Positions 35,099 to 45,195 of a DNA stretch of 64,000 nucleotides are shown one piece after another. Source of the stretch: Labrys monachus (GTDB lineage: Bacteria; Pseudomonadota; Alphaproteobacteria; Rhizobiales; Labraceae); contig NZ_JAUSVK010000001.1 of assembly GCF_030814655.1 (NCBI RefSeq), positions 4,347,001 through 4,411,000 of the forward strand. Direction: 5' to 3'. How positions within the stretch are numbered: position 1 is the first letter of the stretch; the number at the start of each line of letters is the position of its first letter. The position numbers and the translations under genes were made by a program. The notes beneath the pieces were generated by a model. It was not told the origin of the DNA and did no database searches. It worked only from the letters and a program-made list of their open reading frames with translations.

Positions 35099-35509
35099 CT
35101 ATTCGATGATCTTGACCAGCCTGTCGTCGTCGAACTTGTAGACGGTGCGCACGCCGCGCTCGATATACCAGACCGCATCATGGCTGTGGCCCGCCTGGTC
35201 CTCGCCGCCGACGAAGCGGCTCGGCGTTCCCTTGAGACCGACCAAGGTGCACTCGCTCATGCCGAGCGCGATGCCGCCGCCCTGCCCGCGTCCGCTGCAA
35301 CGCTGCGCGAACGCCACCGCGTCGGCATCCGGATGGAAATTCGGAATGACCGTGCCGTCGCCCGCTTCGGCGAATTTCTGGTTGAGGGAATAGGCCTCGA
35401 CCGGACGTTCGGCTGCGGCCTGCCCGACGGCCACGCTTCGGGGAGCGCAGGAAGCCAGCGCCGCCACGCTCGCCGTCACGACAAGGAGGGAAATCAACCG
35501 ATAAGCCAT
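35099..35509 (-). CDS. Putative lipoprotein of unknown function
   Basis: The 136-residue protein has a lipoprotein signal (MAYRLISLLVVTASVAALASC) with the lipobox cysteine at residue 21, so it should be lipid-anchored in the envelope. The mature part has two more cysteines, in FAQRCSGRGQ and GMSECTLVGLKG, that could pair. AVWYIERGVRTVYKFDDDRLVKIIE at the end is a beta-rich segment like those in small outer-membrane lipoproteins of rhizobia. I do not recognise a named family. It is a single gene. Confidence 0.75.
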   Translation of the reverse strand: MAYRLISLLVVTASVAALASCAPRSVAVGQAAAERPVEAYSLNQKFAEAGDGTVIPNFHPDADAVAFAQRCSGRGQGGGIALGMSECTLVGLKGTPSRFVGGEDQAGHSHDAVWYIERGVRTVYKFDDDRLVKIIE

Positions 35510-35600
35510 GGGCGATCTCTTCGAATCAGCCGAGTTGCCGCCACGAACCCCTTGTTAACAGGAAAAGGAGAAGCCGGTTAGAGCGGTCCCGGCGTCCTCC

Positions 35601-36047
35601 TCAGGCTTTCTTCTCCCACCGGCCATCCTCGCTCTGCTGCCAATAGGTGGCGGCAAAACCGAGCGACTTCGCCTGCCGCCAGTGCTCCCGCGCGCCCTCC
35701 ACCGCTTCCGCGTCGTTGCCGTCGAACAACAGGACGATCCGCTCGTAGAGCGCGGCATCGGAGGGCAGCGGCACGCCGTCGACCAGGAAACGCACGGTTG
35801 CGCCGTTCGGATTGCCCTCATGGGCCACGAGCACGATCGGCTGCCTTTCCCCCTCGTCGCTCTCGAGCCCGTGCGGCAGGAAGCTTTCGTCCTTGTAGGT
35901 CCACAAAGCGTCGTCGAGCGTCAGCAGCCGCTCCGGCAGTCCCTGCACGGCGCAGCGCCAACCCCGCTGCAGCGACTTCTCGAGCAGCCCCGGCAGCACC
36001 CGCTCCAGCGGAGCGCGCTGCAGATGATAGAAGAGGAGTTCGGTCAT
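35601..36047 (-). CDS. holC: DNA polymerase III chi subunit
   Basis: From the ATG at 36045-36047 the protein is 148 residues, the normal HolC length. MTELLFYHLQRAPLERVLPGLLEKSLQRGWR, ERLLTLDDALWTYKDESFLPHGL and the closing YERIVLLFDGNDAEAVEGAREHW are family signatures. Chi joins the clamp-loader complex to single-stranded-DNA-binding protein. In rhizobia holC is commonly next to pepA, as here (191 bp apart, same strand). Confidence 0.92.
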   Translation of the reverse strand: MTELLFYHLQRAPLERVLPGLLEKSLQRGWRCAVQGLPERLLTLDDALWTYKDESFLPHGLESDEGERQPIVLVAHEGNPNGATVRFLVDGVPLPSDAALYERIVLLFDGNDAEAVEGAREHWRQAKSLGFAATYWQQSEDGRWEKKA

Positions 36048-36238
36048 TGCGCCGTCATCCGCCCCTTTCCCGTCGGTCCGGCGACGCGCGCAAGCGGCAT
36101 GCCGGCATGCGATCGCGATATCGCCGAACACCAACCGCCGGCGCATTCTCCAGAAAGGCCGACAGGCCTCTCAACCGAAAAAACGAGTTGTAACAATGGG
36201 TTATGAAAGATTGCTATTCGTTGGAACCGCCATTCTCC

Positions 36239-37738
36239 CTAGCCCTCGTAATGGTCGGCGACGAGCCTGTCGAGCAGGCGGACGCCCCATCCCGAAGCCC
36301 AGCTGCGGTTGATGTCGGTAGCCGGCGAGCCCATGGCGGTGCCGGCGATGTCGAGATGGGCCCACGGCGTGTCGTTGACGAAGCGCTGCAGGAACTGGGC
36401 CGCGGTGATCGAGCCGCCGTTGCGCCCGCCGGTGTTCTTCATGTCGGCGAATTTGGAATCGATCATCTTGTCGTATTCTGGCCCGAGCGGCATGCGCCAG
36501 ACCCGTTCCCCCGTCGCCTTGCCGGCGGCGAAGAGCCGGTTCGACAATTCGTCGTCATTGGAGAACAATCCGGCATATTCCTGCCCGAGCGCCACCAGGA
36601 TGGCGCCGGTGAGCGTCGCCAGGTTCACCATGAATCGCGGGCTGTATTTGTCCTGGATGTACCAGAGCACGTCGGCGAGGACGAGGCGGCCCTCGGCGTC
36701 GGTGTTGATGATCTCGATCGTCTGGCCCGACATCGAGGTGACGATGTCGCCGGGACGCTGGGCGTTGCCGTCCGGCATGTTCTCGACGATGCCGATCGCC
36801 CCGATGGCGTTGACCTTGGCCTTGCGGGCCGCGAGCGCATGCATCAGGCCGACCACGCAGGCCGCGCCGCCCATGTCGCCCTTCATGTCCTCCATGCTGC
36901 CGGCCGGCTTGATCGAGATGCCGCCGGTGTCGAAGGTCACGCCCTTGCCGATGAAAGCGACCGGCTTGGCGTCGGCGTCCTTGGCGCCCTGCCAGCGCAT
37001 CACGACGAGGCGGCTCTCATGTTTCGATCCCTGCCCGACGCCGAGAAGGGCGCCCATGCCGAGCTTCTTCATCGCCTTGGGATCGAGAACCTCGATTTCG
37101 ACGCCGAGCTCGGCGAGTTCCGCCGCCCGCCGCGCGAATTCCTCGGGGAAGAGCACATTCGGCGGCTCGTTGACGAGGTCGCGCGCCAGGTTGACGCCGT
37201 CCGCCAGCGCATCGCGCGACTTCAGCGCCTTCTTGACGCCGCCGTCCTGGGCGGTGGCGATGGTGAGGGCGAGGACACCGCGCGCCTCGTCCTCCTCCTT
37301 CCGGCGGGTCTTGTAGCGGTCGAAGGCATAGGCGCGCAGCCGGGCGCCGAGCGAGAAATCGGCGGCCTGGTCCGCTCCGACGGTGATTCCCGGCGCGTCG
37401 AGGATGATGCACGCCGCCTTGGCCGCCGGCGGCAGCCTGCCGAGCACCGAGCCGCCGGCCTTCACCCAGTCCGTCCGCGCGGCCTCGTCCGCCTTGCCGA
37501 GGGAAACCACGAGGAGGCGATCGACCGGGAGATCGGCAGGGGCGAGAATATCGAGGAAAGACAGGGCCTTGCCCTTGAAATTGTCGGCTGCAGCCGCCCG
37601 TTTGACCGTACCGCCCACACCCGGTAGAGCTGCCTCGGCTCCGGCCGTGACCGTGACGTCGCCATCGACAAATACAACGACGATACCGCCCGCAATCTTT
37701 TCAATCTTCGAAAACGACAGTTTCAATTCGGAAACCAT
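36239..37738 (-). CDS. pepA: Leucyl aminopeptidase (M17 family)
   Basis: The 499-residue protein is full length for PepA. The N-terminal domain (1-180) precedes the catalytic domain with the metal and active-site motifs [27 protein letters not shown] and [16 protein letters not shown], the last being the M17 signature. It should be a two-metal hexameric cytosolic aminopeptidase; in E. coli PepA also binds DNA. It is divergent from lptF and upstream of holC. Confidence 0.96.
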   Translation of the reverse strand: MVSELKLSFSKIEKIAGGIVVVFVDGDVTVTAGAEAALPGVGGTVKRAAAADNFKGKALSFLDILAPADLPVDRLLVVSLGKADEAARTDWVKAGGSVLGRLPPAAKAACIILDAPGITVGADQAADFSLGARLRAYAFDRYKTRRKEEDEARGVLALTIATAQDGGVKKALKSRDALADGVNLARDLVNEPPNVLFPEEFARRAAELAELGVEIEVLDPKAMKKLGMGALLGVGQGSKHESRLVVMRWQGAKDADAKPVAFIGKGVTFDTGGISIKPAGSMEDMKGDMGGAACVVGLMHALAARKAKVNAIGAIGIVENMPDGNAQRPGDIVTSMSGQTIEIINTDAEGRLVLADVLWYIQDKYSPRFMVNLATLTGAILVALGQEYAGLFSNDDELSNRLFAAGKATGERVWRMPLGPEYDKMIDSKFADMKNTGGRNGGSITAAQFLQRFVNDTPWAHLDIAGTAMGSPATDINRSWASGWGVRLLDRLVADHYEG

Positions 37739-37914
37739 ATTTCATGTCCATGCCAGGAAGATGCCGTGCAATTGACGGCTTGCGGGGATTCTTGCATGCC
37801 AATGCGTAACCATGTCTACAACAATCCGTTGGTAATTTTCGCCGTGCCCTACAAAGGCCTCGCCGTCGCTCCATCCCGACGCTACAAAACCCGGCTAGGA
37901 GTGCAGAGGGCTCG

Positions 37915-39081
37915 ATGAACCTGATCAGCCGATATATTGCCAGACAGTTCGGCTTCGCCTTCCTGGTCTGCCTCGTCGTGCTGACGCTCCTGGCCTGGAT
38001 GGTGGGGGCTCTGCGCGAGTTCAACGTGATGACCGCCCAGGGGCAGTCGATCATCGTCTTCCTGGTGATCAGCTCGCTCGCCCTGCCGGCGCTTGCGGTC
38101 GTGGTGGCGCCGCTCGCCCTGTTCGTGGCGATGATCTGGCTGTTGACGCGGCTCAACGGCGGATCGGAACTGGTGGTGCTCAACGCCGCCGGGCTATCGC
38201 CGGCGCGGCTGATCACGCCCTTCGCCGGCATCACCGCCTTGGCGGTCGTCGGCATCGCCGCGATAACCCTCTACGGCCAGCCGGCCAGCCAGCATGAGCT
38301 CACGGCGTGGCGGGCCGCGGTGGGCGCCGACATCGTCTCGCACTTCCTGCAGGAAGGCCAGTTCACCACGATGCACGGCATCACCTTCCACATTCGCGAA
38401 AGGCAGCCGAACGGCACGCTGCTCGGCATCTTCGTGCAGGATACGCGCTCCAAGACGCAGACGCTGACCTATATCGCCGAACGGGGCCAGATCGTCGATT
38501 CGGGTTCCGGCATCTTCCTCGTGCTGGAGAACGGCTCCCTGCAGCGCCAGGAAGGCGGCACCGCGGCGGACGCTTCCATCGTCGTGTTCGAGCGCTATGC
38601 GTTCGACCTGTCGCAGCTCGGCGGCGACGACGGCGATCCCACCTATTTCAAGCCGCGCGACCGCTATACCGGCGAATTGCTCGCCATGAAGCTGACGGGG
38701 CCCCGTAACCTCGCCGAGCTCGGCCGCATCCGCGGCGAACTGGTCGACCGGTTCACCGCCCCGCTCTATCCCATCGCCTTCATGTTCGTGGCCCTCGCCG
38801 CCCTCGGCCAGGCGCGCACCACGCGCCAGGGCCGTGCGAGCGCCATTGCGATGGCGATCTTCGGCGTGCTCGTCATCCGAATCGGCGGCTTCGTCGCGAC
38901 GCAGAGCCTCAGCGTTCATTCGATCGCGGGCGTCTACATCGCCTTCGCCATCCCGCTCGTCGCGTCCCTCTTCTGCTTCGGCGTGATCGTCGGCTGGATC
39001 AGGCTGCGGCCCCCCCGCGGACTCACCACCTGGATGAGCGACCTCGCCACGCGCCTGACCACCCCGGCGGTGCGCGCATGA
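37915..39081 (+). CDS. lptF: LPS export ABC transporter permease LptF
   Basis: The 388-residue YjgP/YjgQ-family protein has three N-terminal helices (about 10-110), a periplasmic jellyroll-like part (about 130-260, with MHGITFHIRERQPNGTLLGIFVQD) and three C-terminal helices (about 275-365). NLISRYIARQFGFAFLVCLVVLT at the start is typical. LptF and LptG form the inner-membrane channel that, with LptB, extracts LPS. It overlaps lptG by four bases (ATGA). Confidence 0.95.
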   Translation: MNLISRYIARQFGFAFLVCLVVLTLLAWMVGALREFNVMTAQGQSIIVFLVISSLALPALAVVVAPLALFVAMIWLLTRLNGGSELVVLNAAGLSPARLITPFAGITALAVVGIAAITLYGQPASQHELTAWRAAVGADIVSHFLQEGQFTTMHGITFHIRERQPNGTLLGIFVQDTRSKTQTLTYIAERGQIVDSGSGIFLVLENGSLQRQEGGTAADASIVVFERYAFDLSQLGGDDGDPTYFKPRDRYTGELLAMKLTGPRNLAELGRIRGELVDRFTAPLYPIAFMFVALAALGQARTTRQGRASAIAMAIFGVLVIRIGGFVATQSLSVHSIAGVYIAFAIPLVASLFCFGVIVGWIRLRPPRGLTTWMSDLATRLTTPAVRA

Positions 39082-40169
39082 TCATGGCCTCGACCCTCGG
39101 CCGCTATCTCAGCCGGCGCTTCCTGATCGCCATCTGCGGCGTCCTGGCCTTTCTGTTCGCGCAGATATTCCTGCTCGACTTCGCCGATACGATGCGGCGG
39201 GCGAGCGACATGCCGCATGTCTCCATCAGCTCGATCGCGACGATATCGCTGTTTCGCACGCCCTCGATCATCGAGCAGACGCTGCCCTTCGTCTTCCTGT
39301 TCGGCGCCATCATCTGCTTCGTCAGCCTGAGCTGGCGGCTGGAGCTGGTGGTGATGCGCGCCGCCGGCCTGTCGGTGTGGCAGTTCCTGGGGCCGCCGCT
39401 CACCTGCGCGCTGGGGCTCGGCATCATCGCGGCGATCGTCTTCAACCCGGTTTCGGCGACGCTGAAGATGCGCAGCGACGCGCTCGATGCCAAGGTGTTC
39501 GGCGCCGAGCAGAGCCGCGACAGCGACAAGGCGCTGTGGATCCGGCAGCGATCGTCCCAGGGACAGGCCGTGATCCATGCTTTGTCGCAAGGCGACGAGG
39601 ATGCGACGCTGAACGGCGTGACCATCTATGCCTTCGACGTGGACAACCGATTCACCCGGCGTATCGAGGCCGAAACGGCAAAACTTGACAATGGTGTCTG
39701 GCACCTTGAAAAGGTGCGCGAGTTCGTGCCTAATCAACAGCCAATCACCCAGGAAACCCTTGATTTTCCAACCTCTTTGACGGCCACACAGGTAAGGCAG
39801 AATTTCGCGGTGTCGGCTGACAGCGTGTCTTTCTGGAGACTCTCCGCAGCAATCGCGCAGCAGGGCGCCGCGGGGCTTGAAGCGAACGACTACCGGCTGC
39901 AATATCAGACGCTTCTGGCACGCCCCGTGCTGCTGGTGGCGATGGTGCTCATCGCGGCGACGGTGTCTTTGCGATTCGCACGCCTCGGCGGTATTGGCGT
40001 AATGATCTTGAGTGGTATCGGGGCCGGCTTCGTGTTGTATGTGGTGACAAAAATGGCCAAGGACCTCGGCACGGCCGGGCTGGTGAACCCAGCCGTGGCT
40101 GCGTGGAGTCCTGCCGTTGTCGGCGTTCTGATCGGATTTTCCGTGTTGCTTAACCAGGAGGATGGCTGA
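39078..40169 (+). CDS. lptG: LPS export ABC transporter permease LptG
   Basis: The 363-residue protein has the same layout as LptF: three N-terminal helices, a periplasmic domain (about 130-265) and three C-terminal helices. LGRYLSRRFLIAICGVLAFLF, the segment ELVVMRAAGLSVWQFLGPPL and the C-terminal PAVVGVLIGFSVLLNQEDG are typical of YjgQ/LptG. It overlaps lptF (ATGA) and lptD (TGATG), so all three are coupled. The region from about 39660 to 39830 is a little less GC-rich than the rest. Confidence 0.95.
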   Translation: MIMASTLGRYLSRRFLIAICGVLAFLFAQIFLLDFADTMRRASDMPHVSISSIATISLFRTPSIIEQTLPFVFLFGAIICFVSLSWRLELVVMRAAGLSVWQFLGPPLTCALGLGIIAAIVFNPVSATLKMRSDALDAKVFGAEQSRDSDKALWIRQRSSQGQAVIHALSQGDEDATLNGVTIYAFDVDNRFTRRIEAETAKLDNGVWHLEKVREFVPNQQPITQETLDFPTSLTATQVRQNFAVSADSVSFWRLSAAIAQQGAAGLEANDYRLQYQTLLARPVLLVAMVLIAATVSLRFARLGGIGVMILSGIGAGFVLYVVTKMAKDLGTAGLVNPAVAAWSPAVVGVLIGFSVLLNQEDG

Positions 40170-42610
40170 TGCGCGTATCGGCTCGCCATTTCCTCACGAC
40201 GATTGCGCTGCCGGGCCTGGCCCTGGCCATCCTGTCGCTCGCCGCGATTCCCTCCGTCGCGCAGGCGCAGAACGGCATGCTGGGCGTGCTCAACCAGCGC
40301 AACGGCAGCAGCAGCGCCGAGACCAATCCCAACATGGTCGTCAAGGCCACGCAGATGGTCTACGACCAGGACAAGGACATCGTCACGGCCCTCGGCGGCG
40401 TGCAGATCTATTACAACGGGCGCGTCCTGCAGGCCGACCGCGTCGTCTATGATCGCAAGTCGCATCGGGTGCACGCCACGGGCAACGTCGTCATCACCGA
40501 AGCCGACGGCACGGTGACGCATGGCGACAGCTTCGACCTGACCGACGACTTCAAGGACGGCTTCATCAATTCGCTCAAGATCCTGACCACGGACGAGACG
40601 CGCCTCGCGGCCAACCGTGCGGAACGGACGGGCGGGAACGTCACCGTTTTCGAGAACGGCGTCTACACCGCCTGCGAGCCGTGCAAGGAGCACCCCGAGA
40701 AGCCCCCGCTGTGGCAGATCAAGGCCGTCAAGGTCATCCACAACGAGCAGGAGAAGATGATCTATTTCGAAGACGCTCGTTTCGAGTTCTTCGGCATGCC
40801 GATCGCCTACCTGCCCTATATGTCGACGCCGGACCCTTCGGTGACGCGCAAGACGGGTTTCGTTTCGCCGACCTATTTCCATACCTCCAGGCTCGGCTAC
40901 GGCGTCACGGCCCCCTATTTCATCGACCTCGCGCCGAACTACGATCTGACGCTGACGCCCGGCTTCACCACCTCCCAGGGGCCGACCGGCGCGGCCGAGT
41001 GGCGGCAGCGCCTGCTCAACGGCAGCTATTCCATCATCGCTTCCGGTGCTTTCCTGAGCGATCCCAAGAAATTCGCCGATGAGGATATCGGCTCGCCGAG
41101 TTTCCGCGGCTCGCTGTCCAGCAAGGGCGAGTTCTGGCTCAGCGACAAATGGAAATGGGGCTGGGACGTCTCCCTCCTCAGCGACAAATATTATTGGCGG
41201 GACTACAAGTTCGACAATCTCAAGGGGCTGACCGAATCGGTCTCAACCGCCTATCTGACCGGCCTCGACAACAAGTCCTATTTCGACATCCGCGGCTATT
41301 ACTTCACCGGATTGACGACAGCCGACGTCCAGAAGCAGCTGCCGGTGGTCCTGCCGGTGGTGGATTACGACTATATCGTCGACCATCCCGTCATGGGCGG
41401 CGAAGTCGGCTGGAACGCCAATTTCACCAGCCTGACGCGGGATCAGGCGGCCTTCGACAATATTCTCGGCAAGAGTTGCGTCGTCGGCACGACCGCGATA
41501 ACCCGCGCCAATTGCCTGCAGCGCGGCATCAGCGGCTCCTATACCCGTGCCTCGGCGAGCGCCTACTGGAAAAAGACGATCACCGACAAGCTCGGCGAGC
41601 AGTGGACCCCGTTCGCCTATGTGCGGGGCGATATCGGCTATACCTCGCTCAACGACAGCAACTCGACCCAGTTCGTCCGCAACAACGACTTTGCCGCTCG
41701 CGCCGTGCCGGCCATCGGCCTCGACTACCGCTACCCCTTCATCTACCAGTCGAGCTGGGGCACGCAGGTGATCGAGCCGATCGCGCAGGTCATCCTGCGG
41801 CCGAAGGCGGCGCAGACCGGCCAGTTCCCCAACGAGGACGCCCAGAGCCTGGTGTTCGACGACACCAACCTGTTCCAGTGGGACAAGTTCTCCGGCTATG
41901 ATCGCGCCGAGGACGGCTCGCGCGTGAACGCGGGCTTCCAATACTCGCTGACGACGAACGATGGCGGCTATTACAACGCATTGTTCGGCCAATCGATTTC
42001 GCTGTTCAACTACGATCCCTACAAGACCGGGGACATGGCCAACACCGGTCTCGAATCCGGTCTCGACACCATGAAGTCGGATTATGTCGGCCGCATCTAC
42101 CTGCAGCCGGTCAACAATTTCGCCGTGCTGTCCGATGCCCGCTTCGACGAGAACACCTGGGCGATGCGCCAGTTCGAGGTGGGGGCGCTCGGCACCATCG
42201 GCCGCGTGAAGGCGGACATCACCTATGCCCGCTACGATGCCCAGCCCTTGCTCGGCCTCGACGTCCGCGAGGGCATCAACGGCCGCGCCGCCGTCAAGCT
42301 GACGGATGACTGGATCGCTTCGGCCGGGGCCCTGTATGACCTGAAGGAAAAGCGCTTTACGACACGCTTTGCGGGCCTGACCTATGTCAATTCCTGTGTC
42401 GCCTTCGGGCTGAACGTCGAACAGTCCTATGACACGACGTCGTTTAAGAACGACACCACGGTCGAGCTTCAGATCTCCCTGCGCGGCCTCGGCACGTCGG
42501 GCGACCCCAAGCAGTTCACCGACAAGGTCTGGAACAACGGCTTCAGCAACACCAATGTGAATACGCCGTCGAGCTTCACCACCGCCGACGGCAACCTCAC
42601 CAGCGAGTAA
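40169..42610 (+). CDS. lptD: LPS-assembly outer-membrane protein LptD
   Basis: The 813-residue protein has a signal peptide ending near VAQA-QN, an N-terminal LptA/OstA-like domain (about 50-180, [20 protein letters not shown] and [19 protein letters not shown]) and a C-terminal beta-barrel region (about 230-813, with [24 protein letters not shown] just before it). Cysteines in [13 protein letters not shown] and others later could form the usual disulfides. It inserts LPS into the outer leaflet with LptE. It starts on the last base of the lptG stop codon (TGATG). Confidence 0.96.
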   Translation: MRVSARHFLTTIALPGLALAILSLAAIPSVAQAQNGMLGVLNQRNGSSSAETNPNMVVKATQMVYDQDKDIVTALGGVQIYYNGRVLQADRVVYDRKSHRVHATGNVVITEADGTVTHGDSFDLTDDFKDGFINSLKILTTDETRLAANRAERTGGNVTVFENGVYTACEPCKEHPEKPPLWQIKAVKVIHNEQEKMIYFEDARFEFFGMPIAYLPYMSTPDPSVTRKTGFVSPTYFHTSRLGYGVTAPYFIDLAPNYDLTLTPGFTTSQGPTGAAEWRQRLLNGSYSIIASGAFLSDPKKFADEDIGSPSFRGSLSSKGEFWLSDKWKWGWDVSLLSDKYYWRDYKFDNLKGLTESVSTAYLTGLDNKSYFDIRGYYFTGLTTADVQKQLPVVLPVVDYDYIVDHPVMGGEVGWNANFTSLTRDQAAFDNILGKSCVVGTTAITRANCLQRGISGSYTRASASAYWKKTITDKLGEQWTPFAYVRGDIGYTSLNDSNSTQFVRNNDFAARAVPAIGLDYRYPFIYQSSWGTQVIEPIAQVILRPKAAQTGQFPNEDAQSLVFDDTNLFQWDKFSGYDRAEDGSRVNAGFQYSLTTNDGGYYNALFGQSISLFNYDPYKTGDMANTGLESGLDTMKSDYVGRIYLQPVNNFAVLSDARFDENTWAMRQFEVGALGTIGRVKADITYARYDAQPLLGLDVREGINGRAAVKLTDDWIASAGALYDLKEKRFTTRFAGLTYVNSCVAFGLNVEQSYDTTSFKNDTTVELQISLRGLGTSGDPKQFTDKVWNNGFSNTNVNTPSSFTTADGNLTSE

Positions 42611-42699
42611 GGGCCGGAGCGGGACTCATGCCCGCCGGCGTCGCGCTCCGTTCCGGATCGCGCGCGCCGGCGCATACCTCGAAAGGCACTATTCGCCGC

Positions 42700-43542
42700 A
42701 TGGCCCAGCTCGACACGCTTCCTCCCCTGCGCGACGTGATCCGGCAGCACGACCTGATGGCCCGCAAGTCCCTGGGCCAGAACTTCCTGCTCGATCTCAA
42801 CCTCACCGCCAAGATCGCCCGCGCCGGCGGCTCGCTCGAAGGCGTGAGCGTGGTCGAGGTGGGGCCGGGGCCCGGCGGCCTGACGCGCGCCCTGCTCGCC
42901 TGCGGCGCGCGCCGGGTCATCGCGATCGAGCGGGACGAGCGTTGCCTGGACGCGCTGGCGGAGATCGCCGCCCATTATCCCGGGCGCCTCGTCGTGCATG
43001 CGGGCGACGCGCTGAAGGCCGACTGGCACGCCCTGACGGCCGGCATCGAGGGACCTGTCCGCATCGCCGCCAACCTTCCCTACAACATCGCCACGCCTCT
43101 GCTCATCGGCTGGCTGAAGACGGATCCCTGGCCGCCCTGGTTCCAGTCGATGATCCTGATGTTCCAGAGGGAGGTCGCCGAACGTATCGTCGCGACCGAG
43201 GACGACGACGCCTATGGCCGCCTCGGCGTCCTCGCAGGCTGGCGCACCGAGGCCGAGATCGTCTTCGACGTGCCGCCGAGCGCCTTCGTGCCGGCTCCCA
43301 AGGTCACCTCGTCGGTCGTGCATTTCCGGCCGCGCCCCTCGCCCCTGCCCTGCACGCCGGCCGCGCTCGAACGGGTGACCCAGGCCGCTTTCGGCCAACG
43401 CCGCAAGATGCTGCGGCAGAGCCTGAAGAGCCTCGGCGGCGATGTCGCGGCGGCCCTGGAGGCAGCCGGCCTGCGGCCCGACATGCGGGCCGAGGAAGTG
43501 CCTGTGGCCGCCTTCGTGGCGCTCGCCAATCGGCTGGGGTGA
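42700..43542 (+). CDS. rsmA: 16S rRNA dimethyladenosine methyltransferase RsmA (KsgA)
   Basis: From the ATG at 42700 the protein is 280 residues. SLGQNFLLD (24-32), the SAM-binding [11 protein letters not shown] (52-62) and the catalytic NLPY (125-128) are present. It dimethylates the two adjacent adenosines in the 3'-terminal loop of 16S rRNA during 30S maturation. It follows lptD by 90 bp; surA and pdxA, which often sit between them in related genomes, are absent here. Its stop codon touches that of the convergent gmk gene without a spacer. Confidence 0.95.
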   Translation: MAQLDTLPPLRDVIRQHDLMARKSLGQNFLLDLNLTAKIARAGGSLEGVSVVEVGPGPGGLTRALLACGARRVIAIERDERCLDALAEIAAHYPGRLVVHAGDALKADWHALTAGIEGPVRIAANLPYNIATPLLIGWLKTDPWPPWFQSMILMFQREVAERIVATEDDDAYGRLGVLAGWRTEAEIVFDVPPSAFVPAPKVTSSVVHFRPRPSPLPCTPAALERVTQAAFGQRRKMLRQSLKSLGGDVAAALEAAGLRPDMRAEEVPVAAFVALANRLG

Positions 43543-44208
43543 TCAGGGCTTGCGCATGAGCGCGTCGAGATCCGCCTTGAGCTTCTCGACGAGGCAGGCG
43601 ACCACCGACTTGTCCTGCCGCTTCATGCGTTCGACGTCCAGGATCTCCTTGAGGCGGCCATAGGTCGTCTGCAGATCCTGGTTGACCAGCACATAGTCGT
43701 ATTTGGTCCAGTGGCTGATCTCGACCCGCGAATTCTGCAGCCGGCGCATGATCACTTCCGGGCTGTCCTCGGCCCGACGTTCGAGGCGCGCCTTCAGTTC
43801 GCTCACCGAGGGCGGCAGGATGAACACCGAGACGATGTCGGGGCGCATCTTGTCGTAGATCTGCATCGTGCCCTGCCAGTCGATGTCGAACAGGACATCG
43901 CGGCCGGCCGCCAGGGCTTCCTCCACGGGGGCACGCGGCGTGCCGTAGTAATTGCCGTGGACTTTCGCCGATTCCAGCAGTTCGCCGTGTTCGCGCATCG
44001 TCTCGAACGTGCCCGCGTCGACGAAGCGGTAATGCACGCCGTCGATTTCGCTGCCGCGGCGCGGCCGCGTGGTCACGGAAAGCGACAGATGCATCGCCTT
44101 GTCCTCGGCGAGCAGCAGACGCGTCAGCGTCGTCTTGCCGGCGCCGGAGGGCGAGGAAACGATCAGGAGAAGCCCCCGGCGAGCGGGGACGGATGCCACA
44201 TCATTCAT
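43543..44208 (-). CDS. gmk: Guanylate kinase
   Basis: The ATG at 44206-44208 overlaps the yicC stop (ATGA), giving 221 residues. The P-loop SSPSGAGKTT is at about 18-27, followed by the GMP-binding LSVTTRPRRGSEIDGVHYRF and LLESAKVHGNYYGTPRAPV and the lid region RLERRAEDSPEVIMRRL. The enzyme converts GMP to GDP. Coupling with yicC is common in bacteria. Confidence 0.97.
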   Translation of the reverse strand: MNDVASVPARRGLLLIVSSPSGAGKTTLTRLLLAEDKAMHLSLSVTTRPRRGSEIDGVHYRFVDAGTFETMREHGELLESAKVHGNYYGTPRAPVEEALAAGRDVLFDIDWQGTMQIYDKMRPDIVSVFILPPSVSELKARLERRAEDSPEVIMRRLQNSRVEISHWTKYDYVLVNQDLQTTYGRLKEILDVERMKRQDKSVVACLVEKLKADLDALMRKP

Positions 44209-45092
44209 TCGATATTCTGGACCTGTTCGCGGAATTGCTCGACCACTGCTTTGAGAGAAAGCCCGGTCGCGGTCAAGCTTACGTCGTTGGCCTTGGAGCA
44301 CAGCGTGTTGACTTCACGATTGAACTCCTGCGCCAGGAAGTCCAGCCGGCGCCCGACGGGCCCTCCCTTGGCGAGCAGGTCCCTCGCCGCCGCGATATGC
44401 GCATGGAGGCGGTCCAGTTCCTCGCGGATATCGCTCCTGGCCGCCAGGAGGATGGCCTCCTGATGCAGCCTGTCCGGATCGAAGCTGGAGGAAGCCTCCA
44501 GGAGGGACCGGACCTGCGCGGCTAGCCTTTCGCGGATGGCGGCAGGCTGGCGCGCCGGATTGCCGTCCGCTTCATGGGTGAGCGCTTCGATCTCTCCGAT
44601 CCTCGCCAGCAGGATGCGGGCGAGCGCCTCGCCCTCCTGGCGGCGCATGCGAGCGCAATCGCCGACCGCCCGCTCGAAACCCGCCAGGAGATCGGCCTGG
44701 AGCGCCGCCCGCCCGGCCTCGTCCTCCTCCTGTTCCTCGATGTCGAGCACGCCCCTGATGGCGAAGAGCCCATCCAGCCGGGGCGCCGCCGCGTCGATCC
44801 GGTGCGAAGCCTCGGCCATGGCCTTCATGACCGCGTCGAGGACCGGCTGGTTGATGCGCACCGTCAGGGCCGCTGCCTCGCGCTTCAGCGTCAGGCCGAT
44901 CTGGCAGGAGCCGCGGGCGAACGCCGCACCGAGAGCACCGCGCGCGGCCGCCTCGAGCCCGTCATAGCCCGGCGGCAGCCGGAACCGGACGTCCAGGTTC
45001 TTTCCGTTGACGGTCTTGATTTCCCAGGCCCAGCGGCTCGCACCGGTCTGGCCCTCGACCCGGGCAAAGCCGGTCATGCTGGTTACGGACAT
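44205..45092 (-). CDS. yicC: YicC-family endoribonuclease
   Basis: I use the ATG at 45090-45092 (295 residues); a GTG three codons upstream is possible. The N-terminus SVTSMTGFARVEGQTGASRW and the SVNGKNLDVRFRLP-like segment (WEIKTVNGKNLDVRFR) mark the YicC_N domain; the C-terminal DUF1732 part has GRRLDFLAQEFNREVNTLCSKAND. YicC of E. coli is an endoribonuclease acting on small RNAs. It is followed by gmk with a four-base overlap. Confidence 0.93.
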   Translation of the reverse strand: MSVTSMTGFARVEGQTGASRWAWEIKTVNGKNLDVRFRLPPGYDGLEAAARGALGAAFARGSCQIGLTLKREAAALTVRINQPVLDAVMKAMAEASHRIDAAAPRLDGLFAIRGVLDIEEQEEDEAGRAALQADLLAGFERAVGDCARMRRQEGEALARILLARIGEIEALTHEADGNPARQPAAIRERLAAQVRSLLEASSSFDPDRLHQEAILLAARSDIREELDRLHAHIAAARDLLAKGGPVGRRLDFLAQEFNREVNTLCSKANDVSLTATGLSLKAVVEQFREQVQNIE

Positions 45093-45195
45093 GAGACGCA
45101 CACCCTGTCGGCTTCTCGAGAAGGCCGGCTTCGAAGCAATCCGCCCGCGCGCAGAGGCTGGAGACGCAGGGGCGGCACGTTCGGGCCGGCAGGAC

